Notes under the pieces: generated by a model
What the model saw: only the letters and a program-made list of their open reading frames with translations
What the model was told of the DNA's origin: nothing
Databases searched by the model: none
NCBI GenBank assembly: GCA_964458265.1
Contig: CAYWIF010000001.1
Location: forward strand, 62,001-126,000
Length of the DNA: 64,000 bases
DNA from: JAGVSR01 sp964458265
Lineage (GTDB): Bacteria; Pseudomonadota; Alphaproteobacteria; Rhizobiales; Hyphomicrobiaceae
Direction: 5' to 3'
Part shown: piece by piece, positions 1 through 8,912 of the stretch
Layout of the letters: every line of letters begins with the position of its first letter
How positions within the stretch are numbered: position 1 is the first letter of the stretch
Position numbers and translations under genes: made by a program

Positions 1-572
1 TGGCAGATCGTTGACGAGCCGACGCCGCCCTTGGCGCCGACGAAGGTGTAAACGTGACCGACCGGATCGGATTCCGGGTCGTTGTAGAGATTGGACAGGC
101 TCTCCATGAGTTGCGGCGCGCTGATGGGCGCCACGAGATATTCGCTCACGCCGCGCTTCAGAAGCTCACGGTAGAGGATGACGTCATTGACGTGACCGAC
201 GACCACGACCTTGGTGCCCGGGTCGCAGCATTCGGCCAGACCATCCAACTCCCCAAGCAACTGCTGACGGGGCAGCGAACTCTCGACGATGATCAGATTT
301 GGCGTCGGACTTTCCTGATAGTGCTGCACGGCTGCGGTAGCGCCGCCCATGTGTACGCTGACATGCGCCTTGCTCAGCCGCCGGTCCTCCGACGCATCCT
401 GTACGATGCCGGCCATGTTGTTGTGTTCGCAGAACGCCTGGATCGAAATGCGCGGGATCGGCCGGGCCCGTTCAAGGCTTTCCTGAGCCGGGTCGTTGAG
501 CGCGACGTCGAGGTCATGGTCGTCAGCGTCCGCATTCGCTGCAGCCATGTTCGTGTTGGTCTGCCTGATCAT
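1..572 (-). CDS. cpaE: Tad pilus assembly ATPase CpaE (partial)
   Basis: CpaE (TadZ) is a MinD/ParA-like ATPase that places the Tad pilus machine at the cell pole. About 190 N-terminal residues are present and the gene runs off the window start. A receiver-like N-terminal domain is followed by the start of the ATPase domain, with the deviant Walker A FVGAKGGVGSST as almost the last visible residues. The ATG lies 18 bases after the cpaD stop, so it is last in the visible cpaA-B-C-D-E run. The identity rests on the Walker motif and the operon; the catalytic remainder is outside the window. Confidence 0.88.
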   Translation of the reverse strand, partial: MIRQTNTNMAAANADADDHDLDVALNDPAQESLERARPIPRISIQAFCEHNNMAGIVQDASEDRRLSKAHVSVHMGGATAAVQHYQESPTPNLIIVESSLPRQQLLGELDGLAECCDPGTKVVVVGHVNDVILYRELLKRGVSEYLVAPISAPQLMESLSNLYNDPESDPVGHVYTFVGAKGGVGSSTIC

Positions 573-590
573 GTTACGACACCTTCGCTC

Positions 591-1328
591 TTATTCGCCG
601 CTTGTTTCGACTTTTTCGTCATTCGACTTCTGGGCGCCAGAGGCTTCACCCTTGATGTACTTCTGCCATGTCTCCAGACGGCGCTCTGCCGTGCGCGGCT
701 GCATCTTCGTGGGGCCGAGGAGATCGGCGGGATTGACGACCATGGCAGCCAAGTTCTTTTGCGACGCGCAGCCGAAGTTCGGGGCCGGCAGGTTGCGCGG
801 TTCTCTTGCCAAGTTGGTCGGGAACTTGCCGCATTCGGGTCCCTCGGCGACAAAGCGCAGGAAGGAAATCTTGAGCGGCGGATTCGTTTCGCCGGCCGCA
901 TCGAACGGTTCGACGTTGATGTCGGATTCGCTGAAGCCATTTTCCTTCAGGAGCGCGCCGGCGTCGTGGACGGCAGCGATGGCAGCGCCCTCGTTGGCAG
1001 AGCCGCTCGGCGCAGAGATGACCAGCCGGGTGTTGCCCGCATCGCTTAGCCTAGCGGCATAGGCGAAGCTGAGGACATCGGCGCGCTGTGACGCCGAGAG
1101 GCCATTGGCACCGCGCGGCACCGCGACCGTCAGCGTTTCGGGCTGCTGCGAGACGAGGATGGGATGGCGCTGCAGCGGGTCAGTCAGCTCCCAACCGGCA
1201 ACGCGGGTATGTTCTTCCAGCGTCCTGCAGCCCGTCAAAGTCAGCGCGAGGGCCGCGGCGCCTGCAAGCCGTACGCACGCGGCGGCATGCCGGTGGCGGG
1301 CTGGGCGGGATGTCGAATGCGTCGTCAT
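591..1328 (-). CDS. cpaD: Tad pilus assembly lipoprotein CpaD
   Basis: CpaD is the outer-membrane lipoprotein that accompanies the CpaC secretin. The 245-residue protein begins with a signal peptide ending in lipobox LTGC, making Cys34 the lipidated residue. A conserved region with NPPLKISFLRF and PEC, and a second NFGCASQKNLAAMV block, fit the CpaD family. The chosen ATG has GGAG eight bases upstream. An alternative start nine codons earlier (1355) would overlap the cpaC stop by four bases, which is the usual coupling pattern, so the true start could be either. Confidence 0.9.
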   Translation of the reverse strand: MTTHSTSRPARHRHAAACVRLAGAAALALTLTGCRTLEEHTRVAGWELTDPLQRHPILVSQQPETLTVAVPRGANGLSASQRADVLSFAYAARLSDAGNTRLVISAPSGSANEGAAIAAVHDAGALLKENGFSESDINVEPFDAAGETNPPLKISFLRFVAEGPECGKFPTNLAREPRNLPAPNFGCASQKNLAAMVVNPADLLGPTKMQPRTAERRLETWQKYIKGEASGAQKSNDEKVETSGE

Positions 1329-1351
1329 GATCAAATCTCCAGCCTGGTCCG

Positions 1352-2956
1352 TCACTCGACGATGAAGCCGTAATCGCCCTTCAGATCGCTTACCGGCGTT
1401 GCGGCCGGGTCGTGTCCGTAGATGCGGTTCAGGTGACCGAGGAACATTCCCTTGAGGTCGGTTGCTGCGGCGAGTCCGTCGCTGGGAGCGCCGAGGTCCT
1501 GGCGCGCCACGGGCTTGACGAGGTAGGGCGTGACGATCACGACCAGCTCGGTCTCTTCCTTGATGAAGTCGCGGCTGCGGAACAGCGTGCCCAGAACCGG
1601 CAGATCTTTCAGACCGGGGAGGCCGTCGATGTTCTGGCGAACGTCTTCGGAGATGAGACCTGCGAGCGCGAGAGAACCGCCGGAGGGCAGTTCGACTGTA
1701 GATTGTGCTTCACGCTTGCTGAGGGCAGGGATCGACGTGCTGTCGATCACTACGGCGCCGTTGTTCGACAGTTCGCTGACCTCTGTTTCTATTTTCAAGC
1801 TGATGCGGCCCGCCGACATGACGGTCGGGGTAAACGCGACGCCGACACCGAATTCCTTGAAGGTGACGCTGATGCCGCCTTGGCCGTCGGTGACAGGGAT
1901 CGGAAATTCGCCACCAGCAAGGAACTTCGCCGATTCCCCGGAAATGGCGGTCAATGTCGGTTCGGCGAGGGTGCGCATCAGGCCAGCCCGCTCCAGCGCG
2001 CGCACAGCGTGTGCTACTTGAGTGCTTCCATTCGACCAAGAACCGGTGATGCCGGAGTTGCCGAATGCATTGTCGGCCGGACCTGGATTGAAAAGGCCCA
2101 GCGCACCGTCAACGAATCCAGCTGTTGGTAGTGAACCCAGTCCTGCCGCGGTTGTCAGCGGCAGAGCATTGGCTGTGAGAATTCCTGTTGTGAAATTCCC
2201 AGCGTTGATCTCGGCGCCCAGATTGATGCCGAACTGCTTCAAGAGCGAGCGCTGGACTTCGGCCACCGTGACCTTGAGCATGACCTGCTCTTCGCCATCG
2301 ACGGCGAGAAGGTTGATCACGAGTTCACTGGCGTCCTTTGACACGTCCTTGATCCAGACGCCTTGCGCGTCGCCGACGACCTTCGATTCGAAGTCGGCCA
2401 TGACGAACTGCTTGGCCAGCGCCGATGCGCGATTCGCATCGACGGGCGTGCGGACGCTGCCGGTCAGAACCGCGGTGCGGTTGATCATCTCGACTTTGAT
2501 GTTCGAGCCAGGGATCAGGCGGCGCAGCAGGTCTTCCAGTCCGGCTGTTTCGCGCTCGACGAAGACTTCCAGGGTCGCGAATTGATCGCCATTCTCATCG
2601 AAGATGAAGGCATTGGATTCACCGAAGCGGCGCGCCACGAGGAAGATTCGGTTGGAGCTTTGGACCACAGCGTCGACAACCTGGGCGTTCGACACCATGA
2701 CATCGCGGGCCGGGCGCGGCAGCTCGATCAGGACAGACTTACCCAAGCCGACATTGATCATGCGGCGCTTGCCGGCGTCGGCTTCGGTCAAGCGGACGAT
2801 CGACTGATGCTGTCCGGCGCGTTCGCCCGGGCCACCGGCGGAAGTATAATCCGCAGCACCGTTCACATCGCTGCCGGCGATGGCGTAGCCGGGTGCGGTG
2901 ACAGCGATCAGCATCGCAATGACGGATGCAAGCCGTCTGATCACTTGAATGGACAT
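1352..2956 (-). CDS. cpaC: Tad pilus outer-membrane secretin CpaC
   Basis: This is the secretin that forms the outer-membrane channel for the Tad (type IVc) pilus. The 534 residues comprise a signal peptide (about 1-27), an N-terminal pilus/secretin-associated domain with the DVMVSNAQVVDAVVQ stretch (about 70-140), a BON-like segment (about 145-215) and the secretin core (about 220-490) containing FGVGVAFTPTV and LPVLGTLFRS. The length is normal for CpaC. The ATG has AGAAGG ten bases upstream. It lies 39 bases downstream of cpaB and touches cpaD, so it is co-transcribed. Confidence 0.95.
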   Translation of the reverse strand: MSIQVIRRLASVIAMLIAVTAPGYAIAGSDVNGAADYTSAGGPGERAGQHQSIVRLTEADAGKRRMINVGLGKSVLIELPRPARDVMVSNAQVVDAVVQSSNRIFLVARRFGESNAFIFDENGDQFATLEVFVERETAGLEDLLRRLIPGSNIKVEMINRTAVLTGSVRTPVDANRASALAKQFVMADFESKVVGDAQGVWIKDVSKDASELVINLLAVDGEEQVMLKVTVAEVQRSLLKQFGINLGAEINAGNFTTGILTANALPLTTAAGLGSLPTAGFVDGALGLFNPGPADNAFGNSGITGSWSNGSTQVAHAVRALERAGLMRTLAEPTLTAISGESAKFLAGGEFPIPVTDGQGGISVTFKEFGVGVAFTPTVMSAGRISLKIETEVSELSNNGAVVIDSTSIPALSKREAQSTVELPSGGSLALAGLISEDVRQNIDGLPGLKDLPVLGTLFRSRDFIKEETELVVIVTPYLVKPVARQDLGAPSDGLAAATDLKGMFLGHLNRIYGHDPAATPVSDLKGDYGFIVE

Positions 2957-2995
2957 CTTATGTTTGCCTTCTGACGATCTGCGAATTCAAAGTGA

Positions 2996-3793
2996 TCAAT
3001 TCACGCCCGTGGCACGTGACGTGTTGCCGTAACGCAGAACGCGGATGGAATTCTTTTGCTTCTTTTCGAGAGCCTGACCGACGCCGGGTTTTCCAGACGC
3101 GTCGAGATCGGCGATTGAGCGCAGGGCCAAGCTGATGTCGCCGACGGAGTTGGCCAAGAGCAGCATCTCCGCTTGACGCGGGGTCAGCTCAAGGGTGGCG
3201 GTGTTCGCCGCACCTTCGGCCGATTTCTTGCCTTCCTTGGTCTCGATCTGCTGACCGAGGGCGAGCACGCGGACATTCGTGAAAAGCGTGTCGCTCACAT
3301 ATTCGTCGCCGGCCTTCGTGCGCGTGCGGCGAATCAAAATGACATCGACATGATCGTTGGGAAGGATCAGGCGGCCGACCGCCGTTTCTTCCTTGATGCG
3401 CGTCGAGACCGCCCGCATACCGGCGGGAAGGATGGCCGCGAGGACGCCGCCTTGTCCGGACTTGACCAGTTTGCTCGGGGTGATGGGCTCGCCGGCCATG
3501 ATCGGCGTGCGCGCAATCGCGCCCGCGAGCTGGCGCATCGCTTCCTTGTTCGATTTGTCGGTGATGAACCCGGCCGCGGCGCTCGCCGGCCATTCCTGCC
3601 AGCGGAAGCTGCCCTCGTTGGTGACGGTGCCCAAGCCGATGTCGGCGCCGGCCACAAGGACCTGGACCGAGTTGACCTTGACCTCGACCCGCTTCTCTTC
3701 CTTCGGCTTATTGAGCACTCCCTTGACCATCACGAAGGCCAGGAGCGCCGATACGCCCGCAATGGAAATGCCAATCAACTGTGCTCGTTTCAT
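2996..3793 (-). CDS. cpaB: Tad pilus assembly protein CpaB
   Basis: CpaB (RcpC) is a periplasmic, inner-membrane-anchored partner of the secretin. The 265-residue form starts at the ATG encoding MKRAQLIG; a longer reading would need a TTG start. One membrane helix (about 4-25) is followed by a SAF domain (about 45-110, with AGEPITPSKLV) and the RcpC/CpaB domain containing LPAGMRAVSTRI and NDHVDVILIRR. It is followed 39 bases later by cpaC and preceded by a 173-base gap after cpaA. Confidence 0.93.
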   Translation of the reverse strand: MKRAQLIGISIAGVSALLAFVMVKGVLNKPKEEKRVEVKVNSVQVLVAGADIGLGTVTNEGSFRWQEWPASAAAGFITDKSNKEAMRQLAGAIARTPIMAGEPITPSKLVKSGQGGVLAAILPAGMRAVSTRIKEETAVGRLILPNDHVDVILIRRTRTKAGDEYVSDTLFTNVRVLALGQQIETKEGKKSAEGAANTATLELTPRQAEMLLLANSVGDISLALRSIADLDASGKPGVGQALEKKQKNSIRVLRYGNTSRATGVN

Positions 3794-3931
3794 AGCGCAA
3801 CTGGTGTCCCTTGCGCCGGAAAGACCCCTCTTCCCGACGACGAACTCAGTTTTGCGCAACAAACGTCAATGCGAGGTTAACCGGCGCCGTAAAACGGAAC
3901 GATCGACGGTCGTCGAATGGCTAGCGCATTG

Positions 3932-3950
3932 ATAAATATAGAGAATTTAT
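3932..3950 (-). promoter_or_regulatory. AT-rich inverted repeat, possible cpaBCDE promoter region
   Basis: This is the only AT-rich patch in the 173-base cpaA-cpaB gap. It contains a perfect six-base inverted repeat (ATAAAT, seven-base spacer, ATTTAT) and a TATATT-like -10 element on the minus strand. It could be a secondary promoter for cpaB-E or a weak hairpin. No clear -35 was recognised, so this is tentative. Confidence 0.25.
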
Positions 3951-3966
3951 GTTCGTGTCCGGCCGA

Positions 3967-4467
3967 TCAGGTCATCAGTGCCTTGAACAGCGCCGTCTTG
4001 GGATAAATGAACATGCCGCCGGCGCAAATGGCCAGGCCGTAGGGGATACCGTTACCCTGCTTGTGCAAACGCGCGGCCCATTCGGGAAGGGGAAATGCGC
4101 CCAGCGGAATTTTGCGGAACGAGAGGAAGGCCAGTGCGAGGAAACCGCCCCAGACTGTCACGATCGCAACGAACGGCAGAACCATTTCGAGGCCGACCCA
4201 CAACGAGGCGGTGGCCAGGATCTTGGCATCGCCGCCACCCAGCAGCTTGAACGAGAAGAGCGTGAAACCGAGGGCCAGCACGATCGCAAAGGCGGCGACG
4301 TGCATCAGAACGGTGGCCATCGGAAGACCAGCCGCAATGGCGGCCAACGGGAAGCCGGCGATAAGGGCCAGCGAAATGCGGTTCGAGATGGTCATCGTGA
4401 AGATGTCCATCACCGCGGCATAGGCCAGAGCTGCCGGAAACAGCATCAGGATCAGATAATTCAACAC
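3967..4467 (-). CDS. cpaA: Prepilin peptidase CpaA (A24 family)
   Basis: CpaA is the aspartyl protease that cleaves the Flp prepilin leader at the inner membrane. The 166-residue protein has about four to five hydrophobic segments. Both catalytic aspartates are visible: Asp21 in MDIFTMTISN and Asp80 in the GGGD motif of LLGGGDAKIL. The start is set at a GTG preceded by GAGTGGGG, which gives the short N-terminus usual for CpaA; an earlier in-frame GTG at 4500 is possible. No flp pilin gene lies upstream here, where the dCTP deaminase gene sits instead. Confidence 0.9.
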   Translation of the reverse strand: MLNYLILMLFPAALAYAAVMDIFTMTISNRISLALIAGFPLAAIAAGLPMATVLMHVAAFAIVLALGFTLFSFKLLGGGDAKILATASLWVGLEMVLPFVAIVTVWGGFLALAFLSFRKIPLGAFPLPEWAARLHKQGNGIPYGLAICAGGMFIYPKTALFKALMT

Positions 4468-4559
4468 GCAACACCCCACTCGCACACAACGCGACGGCAC
4501 GACGGTGCCCGATTCCGGTTAATGCGGCGTAAAGGGAGGGTCGATCATCGGACGGCAAT

Positions 4560-5699
4560 TCAGCGGAAATGCTTGGAGAGCTTCAAGCCCTGGGCCTGGT
4601 AATTCGAGCCGAGATCGCGGCCGTAGAGCATTTCGGGGATTTCGACCATGCGCTCGTACACGAGCCGGCCTATGATCTGGCCGTCATCCAGAATGAACGG
4701 CACCTTATGAGAGCGGACTTCGAGCACGACGCGTGAGCCGTGCCCTCCGGCGGGCTCGTGGCCAAATCCGGGGTCCATGAAGCCCGCGTAGTGCACACGA
4801 AATTCGCCGACCAGAGGATTGAAGGGCATCATTTCGGCTGCATGCGTCGGCGGGATGTGCACGGCTTCCTTGGATGCCAGAATGTAGAATTGATCGGGAT
4901 CGAGGATGAGGCGGCGGGACCCACGGCTATCGATTGGCTCCCAGTAATCGGAAATGGCGCACGACTTCGGCGCGTCGACGTCGACTACTCCGGTGTGGCG
5001 CTTGGCACGGTAGCCGACGAGGCCCGACAAGCCACCGACGAGATCAACGGACAGCGCGATGCCATCGGCAATGTCGGCGGCTCCTCCGGAGACCAAAGTC
5101 TGTTCCTTATGCAAACGGGCAAGGCTTTTATCGTCCTCGCGCGGATTGCCGACACGAAACCGGAGCTGGCTCAATTTCGAACCGGTACGGGCGAGGATGG
5201 GAAAAGTCTGCGGACAAATCTCGGCATAAAGCGGACCCTTGTAGCCCGCCGGAACCTGATCGAAAGCACTGACACCGTCGGCGATGACGCGGGTGAATAC
5301 GTCGAGGCGACCGGTCGAGCTCTTGGGGTTGGCAGAGGCCGAAATCGTATCCGGCAGGCCAAGGCTTTCGAGCAGCGGCACGATATAGACGCAGCCGGTT
5401 TCAAGTACGGAGCCTTTGGTCAGATCGATGGTGTGCAATTTCAGATCGGAAAGCTTATCGCCGACTTTCGATCCTGGACCGGGGAGAAAACTGGCGCGGA
5501 CACGATAGGCTTCGCGACCGAGGCGCAGGTCGATGCTGGCGGGCTGGAGCTGGCCATCGGCCATGGGCTCGGCGAGCTTGAGGGCGCCGCCCGAGACCAG
5601 TGCACGGATCGCCTGGGCCGGCAAAATGCCGTCGGTCACCGCAACGCCCAATGGACGCGACCGCTTCGATTTTGCCTTGGGTGCCGGCTTCTTTGCCAT
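4560..5699 (-). CDS. dcd: dCTP deaminase (long, duplicated alphaproteobacterial form)
   Basis: The predicted reaction is dCTP to dUTP plus ammonia, feeding thymidylate synthesis. At 379 residues it is about twice the E. coli Dcd. It contains two related dUTPase-like halves: one with QPASIDLRLG and SANPKSSTGRLDVFTRV near residues 50-150, and one with the FMDPGFGHEPAGG stretch near 305-320. That duplicated layout is typical of the alphaproteobacterial DCD family. The N-terminus is Lys/Arg-rich. The gene stands alone, divergent from the SAM-II/metZ unit. Confidence 0.85.
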   Translation of the reverse strand: MAKKPAPKAKSKRSRPLGVAVTDGILPAQAIRALVSGGALKLAEPMADGQLQPASIDLRLGREAYRVRASFLPGPGSKVGDKLSDLKLHTIDLTKGSVLETGCVYIVPLLESLGLPDTISASANPKSSTGRLDVFTRVIADGVSAFDQVPAGYKGPLYAEICPQTFPILARTGSKLSQLRFRVGNPREDDKSLARLHKEQTLVSGGAADIADGIALSVDLVGGLSGLVGYRAKRHTGVVDVDAPKSCAISDYWEPIDSRGSRRLILDPDQFYILASKEAVHIPPTHAAEMMPFNPLVGEFRVHYAGFMDPGFGHEPAGGHGSRVVLEVRSHKVPFILDDGQIIGRLVYERMVEIPEMLYGRDLGSNYQAQGLKLSKHFR

Positions 5700-5781
5700 G
5701 GTTCTCCGCCTTCTCCGTTGTGGCCTCTACCCCATGGTGCGCTTGACGCCAAGAGGAGGGGGCGGTATTCCCGGCCACATC

Positions 5782-5838
5782 GTCGTGGTGATTTGGCCGG
5801 CCGGCTTGCAGCCACGTTAAACAACTCGCTAAAGTGGC
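5782..5838 (+). promoter_or_regulatory. SAM-II riboswitch (metA motif)
   Basis: This aptamer binds S-adenosylmethionine. P1 is formed by CGTGG (5784-5788) and CCACG (5812-5816). After the 5' strand comes TGATTTGGCCGG, then TTGCAG before the 3' strand, followed by TTAAAC and the invariant CGCTAAAG ending near 5834. The order and spacing match the compact SAM-II pseudoknot known before methionine genes in alphaproteobacteria. It lies about 115 bases before the metZ start, so high SAM should lower metZ expression. Confidence 0.9.
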
Positions 5839-5846
5839 CGCGCGCA

Positions 5847-5910
5847 CCCGGATTTCCCGGCGCACGGCTCCTTAGCATCAAGGAGAGTGCCGCAGGGCAC
5901 CGGGTTTTTT
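5847..5910 (+). terminator. Attenuator-like hairpins in the metZ leader
   Basis: Between the riboswitch and metZ, CTCCTT/AAGGAG (5869-5885) can pair. A second stem GTGCC/GGCAC (5887-5900) leads directly into CCGGG and six T. Either of two upstream CCCGG blocks (5847-5851, 5856-5860) could instead pair with CCGGG 5900-5904 to make a longer terminator stem. This looks like an intrinsic terminator controlled by the SAM-II aptamer. Which fold is used is inference. Confidence 0.6.
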
Positions 5911-5953
5911 GTTGTGCGGCGTGGCGACGCGACCGCCCCTGGAGCAGACCACT

Positions 5954-7180
5954 ATGACCGCAGCCAAGACCGATGCCGAGATCGCCGCGGAATGGGCGCC
6001 GGAAACACTTCTCGTTCACGGCGGAACGCTGAGATCGCAATTCGGGGAGACTTCCGAAGCGATCTTTCTGACGCAGGGGTTTGTCTATACGTGCGCCGAA
6101 CAGGCCGAGGCACGCTTCAAAAACGAAGACCCGGGTTTTCAATATTCGCGTTTCGCCAATCCGACCGTGTCGATGCTGGAAGAGCGGCTGCGGCTGTTCG
6201 AGGGGGCGGAGGTCTGCCGCGCCATGGCGACCGGGATGGCGGCGGTCAATGCCGCGATCATGTCATACCTAAAGGCCGGCGATCACATTGTAGCGGCGCG
6301 CGCGATGTTCGGTTCATGCCGGTACGTCGTCGAGACGCTCTGTCCGCGGTTCGGCATCACACCGACACTCATTGACGGCCGCGACAGCAACGAATGGCGC
6401 AAAGCCGTGCGACCGAACACGAAGGCTTTCTTCTTCGAGACGCCGGCCAACCCGACCCTCGATCTGGTGGACATCGCGGCAGTGTCGCAGATCGCCAAGG
6501 AGGCCGGCGCCCTGGTCATGGTCGACAACGTGTTTGCAACGCCGATGCAGCAGCGGCCTCTGGAGCACGGCGCCGATGTCGTGATCTACTCGGCGACGAA
6601 ACACATCGACGGACAGGGGCGGTGTCTGGGTGGCGCGGTGCTCTGTTCGGAAAAGTTCCTGACGGATCATTTGCAGGACTATTTCCGGCAGACCGGTCCA
6701 TCGCTCAGCCCGTTCAACGCCTGGGTGATGCTGAAGAGCCTCGAGACGATGCCGATCAGGGTCGCAGCCCAGTGTGCCAATGCAGCGAAGGTGGCGGACT
6801 ATCTGGCAGGCAAGCCCGGCGTGCAGCGTGTCATCTACTGTGGGCGCCCGGACCACCCGCAGGCTGACATCATCGCCCGGCAAATGACCGGCGGCGGGCA
6901 AATGATCGCGTTCGAGGTGGAGGGCGGCAAGGACGGCGCGTTCCGCTTCCAGAACGCCCTTCGCCTGATCAAGATTTCCAACAATCTCGGCGATGCCAAG
7001 AGCCTGATTACGCATCCGCCGACGACGACGCATCAGCGCATCGGCCCTGCGGCGCGCGCCGAGCTCGGCATCGGGGACGGTATGTTGCGGCTGTCGGTCG
7101 GTCTTGAAAACGCCAACGATCTCATTGCGGACGTGGAGCGGGGTCTGCAAGCCGTCCGCCAAGACCGGCTGCCCGGTTGA
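5954..7180 (+). CDS. metZ: O-succinylhomoserine sulfhydrylase
   Basis: This PLP enzyme of the Cys/Met metabolism family makes homocysteine from O-succinylhomoserine (or O-acetylhomoserine) and sulfide. The 408-residue protein has the PLP-lysine motif SATKHIDGQGRCLGG with Lys216, the substrate-pocket YSRFANPT and the C-terminal RLSVGLEN. The ATG has GGAG nine bases upstream; a longer reading would need a TTG inside the leader hairpin. A SAM-II riboswitch and terminator-like hairpins precede it. Succinyl versus acetyl preference is assigned from the usual alphaproteobacterial MetZ and is not proven. Confidence 0.92.
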   Translation: MTAAKTDAEIAAEWAPETLLVHGGTLRSQFGETSEAIFLTQGFVYTCAEQAEARFKNEDPGFQYSRFANPTVSMLEERLRLFEGAEVCRAMATGMAAVNAAIMSYLKAGDHIVAARAMFGSCRYVVETLCPRFGITPTLIDGRDSNEWRKAVRPNTKAFFFETPANPTLDLVDIAAVSQIAKEAGALVMVDNVFATPMQQRPLEHGADVVIYSATKHIDGQGRCLGGAVLCSEKFLTDHLQDYFRQTGPSLSPFNAWVMLKSLETMPIRVAAQCANAAKVADYLAGKPGVQRVIYCGRPDHPQADIIARQMTGGGQMIAFEVEGGKDGAFRFQNALRLIKISNNLGDAKSLITHPPTTTHQRIGPAARAELGIGDGMLRLSVGLENANDLIADVERGLQAVRQDRLPG

Positions 7181-7236
7181 CCGGGCGCGAAGGCCGCCTA
7201 AACTTTGCCGCACCGTTGCAGAGGACGAACGACCCC

Positions 7237-7644
7237 GTGAGCAGCGACTATCTTTACGAAGCCAAAACGCAGGGTGTGAGCGTGCGTGTCCGGCCGGAAT
7301 ATCAGGCCGACCAGTCGTCGCCGGACGAAGGCTATTATTTCTGGAGCTACACCATCGAGATCCAAAACGACGGGCCCAATGCAGTGCAGCTCAAGACGCG
7401 GTTCTGGCGCATCACGGACGCCACCGGGCGGACGGAGGAGGTCCGCGGGCCCGGCGTCGTTGGACAGACGCCCGTCATCGAGCCCGGCCAGTCGTTTACC
7501 TACACGTCAGGGTGTCCGTTGCCGACGCCCTCGGGCATTATGGTGGGAAGCTATCAAATGGCAGGCGACGGCGGCCGATTGTTCGATGTCGCGGTGCCGG
7601 CCTTTTCGCTCGACAGCCCGTACACATTGAAAAGCGTGAACTGA
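7237..7644 (+). CDS. apaG: ApaG protein (Co2+/Mg2+ efflux-associated)
   Basis: ApaG is a small fibronectin-III-like beta-sandwich protein of uncertain biochemical role, linked to divalent-metal tolerance. The 135 residues fit the family's 125-130. Recognisable blocks are YYFWSYTIEIQNDG, VQLKTRFWRITDATG and the glycine-rich ending with GSYQM. The GTG start has GAGGA 11 bases upstream; starting earlier would add residues foreign to the family. It lies 57 bases after metZ and one base before argE. Confidence 0.92.
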   Translation: MSSDYLYEAKTQGVSVRVRPEYQADQSSPDEGYYFWSYTIEIQNDGPNAVQLKTRFWRITDATGRTEEVRGPGVVGQTPVIEPGQSFTYTSGCPLPTPSGIMVGSYQMAGDGGRLFDVAVPAFSLDSPYTLKSVN

Positions 7645-7645
7645 C

Positions 7646-8806
7646 ATGCAGCGCTCCGGCACGGCCGTGGCTGAAATCCTTGAGCGACTTGTCAGCTTCG
7701 ATACCACGAGCCACAAGACAAACATTCCGCTCATCGAATACGTGGAAGCTTACCTCGGCGCGCACGGCGTCGCGTCTTGCCGCGTGCCAAACGACGACGG
7801 ATCAAAAGCATCGCTTTTCGCCACCATTGGGCCGGCCGGTGAGGCGGGCGTCGCGCTGTCGGGACATACGGATGTCGTGCCGGTCGAGGGGCAGGCCTGG
7901 GACACCGATCCGTTTTCTCTTTTCGAACGAGACGGCCAGTACTTTGGCCGCGGCACAACCGATATGAAGGGTTTTCTGGCCTGCGCCCTCGCCGCCGTGC
8001 CGCGCTTCATGGCAACCAATCTCACGAAGCCCATTCACCTTGCCTTCTCCTACGATGAGGAAGTGGGTTGCATCGGTGTGCGGCCGATGATCGAGAAATT
8101 GGGCGTGGACCTGCCTATGCCGCGCTTGGTGATCGTCGGCGAGCCCACCAGCATGCGCGTGGTCGACGCCCACAAGGGTCCCATGCGCTGGCAAATCGAC
8201 ATTGCGGGTCGCGCCGCGCATTCGAGCATGGCGCATCTCGGCGTCAATGCGATTGCGGTGGCGGGGCAGATTATCGGGGAACTGATGCTCATTGAGGCGG
8301 AACTTGCGGCGCGCACGCCAGATCCGCGTTTCGAGCCGCCGTATCCCACTCTCCAGGTCACGACCATCGAAGGCGGCACGGCGTCGAACATCGTGCCGGT
8401 GGGATGCAAATTCGGATTCGAGATCCGGTCGATGCCTGGGCTCGACATCGACGCCATCGAGGCGCGATTGCAACGGTTCAACGAGCGGGTGTGTCTGCCG
8501 GTCATGAGGGCGCGCGCTCCGGAAGCGAAAATCACGCTGACGCGGACCAACTCCGTGCCGCCATTCGGTACGCCACCGGACTCCGAGGCCGTGGCGCTTG
8601 CGCTGAAGCTTGCCGGGCAAAACGAGACGTTCGCGGTTTCGTATGCGACCGAGGCTGGGCTTTTCCAAGACGCGGGCGCGTCGTCGGTTGTGTGCGGTCC
8701 CGGTAACATCGCACAGGCGCACACGGCGAACGAATGGATCGCCGCGTCGGAACTCGAGAAATGCTCGCGTTTCATGGACAAACTGGCGGATTGGTGCGCC
8801 GCCTGA
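7646..8806 (+). CDS. argE: Acetylornithine deacetylase
   Basis: ArgE is an M20-family metallohydrolase that releases acetate from N2-acetylornithine in arginine biosynthesis. The 386-residue protein shows the first metal ligand and partner aspartate in SGHTDVVP (His74, Asp76), bridging aspartate in GRGTTDMKG, the catalytic and ligand glutamates in YDEEVGC (Glu138, Glu139), and the dimerisation-domain GRAAHSSM. The start is the ATG one base after apaG. Other M20 enzymes such as DapE are less likely given the length and motifs. Confidence 0.92.
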   Translation: MQRSGTAVAEILERLVSFDTTSHKTNIPLIEYVEAYLGAHGVASCRVPNDDGSKASLFATIGPAGEAGVALSGHTDVVPVEGQAWDTDPFSLFERDGQYFGRGTTDMKGFLACALAAVPRFMATNLTKPIHLAFSYDEEVGCIGVRPMIEKLGVDLPMPRLVIVGEPTSMRVVDAHKGPMRWQIDIAGRAAHSSMAHLGVNAIAVAGQIIGELMLIEAELAARTPDPRFEPPYPTLQVTTIEGGTASNIVPVGCKFGFEIRSMPGLDIDAIEARLQRFNERVCLPVMRARAPEAKITLTRTNSVPPFGTPPDSEAVALALKLAGQNETFAVSYATEAGLFQDAGASSVVCGPGNIAQAHTANEWIAASELEKCSRFMDKLADWCAA

Positions 8807-8912
8807 GGTGCTGCTTGCCATCTCCGGCCTGCCCGGGCACAAAATAGCCCGGCAGAGCGTGTGCACGGGGGTGCGGCAAAGCGGGGAAACGCCGGTGGCA
8901 GGGGGAAGTCTA

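Noticed and set aside
8830..8870. Terminator between argE and the YiiX-type gene
   Set aside because: A CTGCCCGGGC/GCCCGGCAG stem with one bulge exists, but no T-run follows, and the next gene is close with its own ribosome site.
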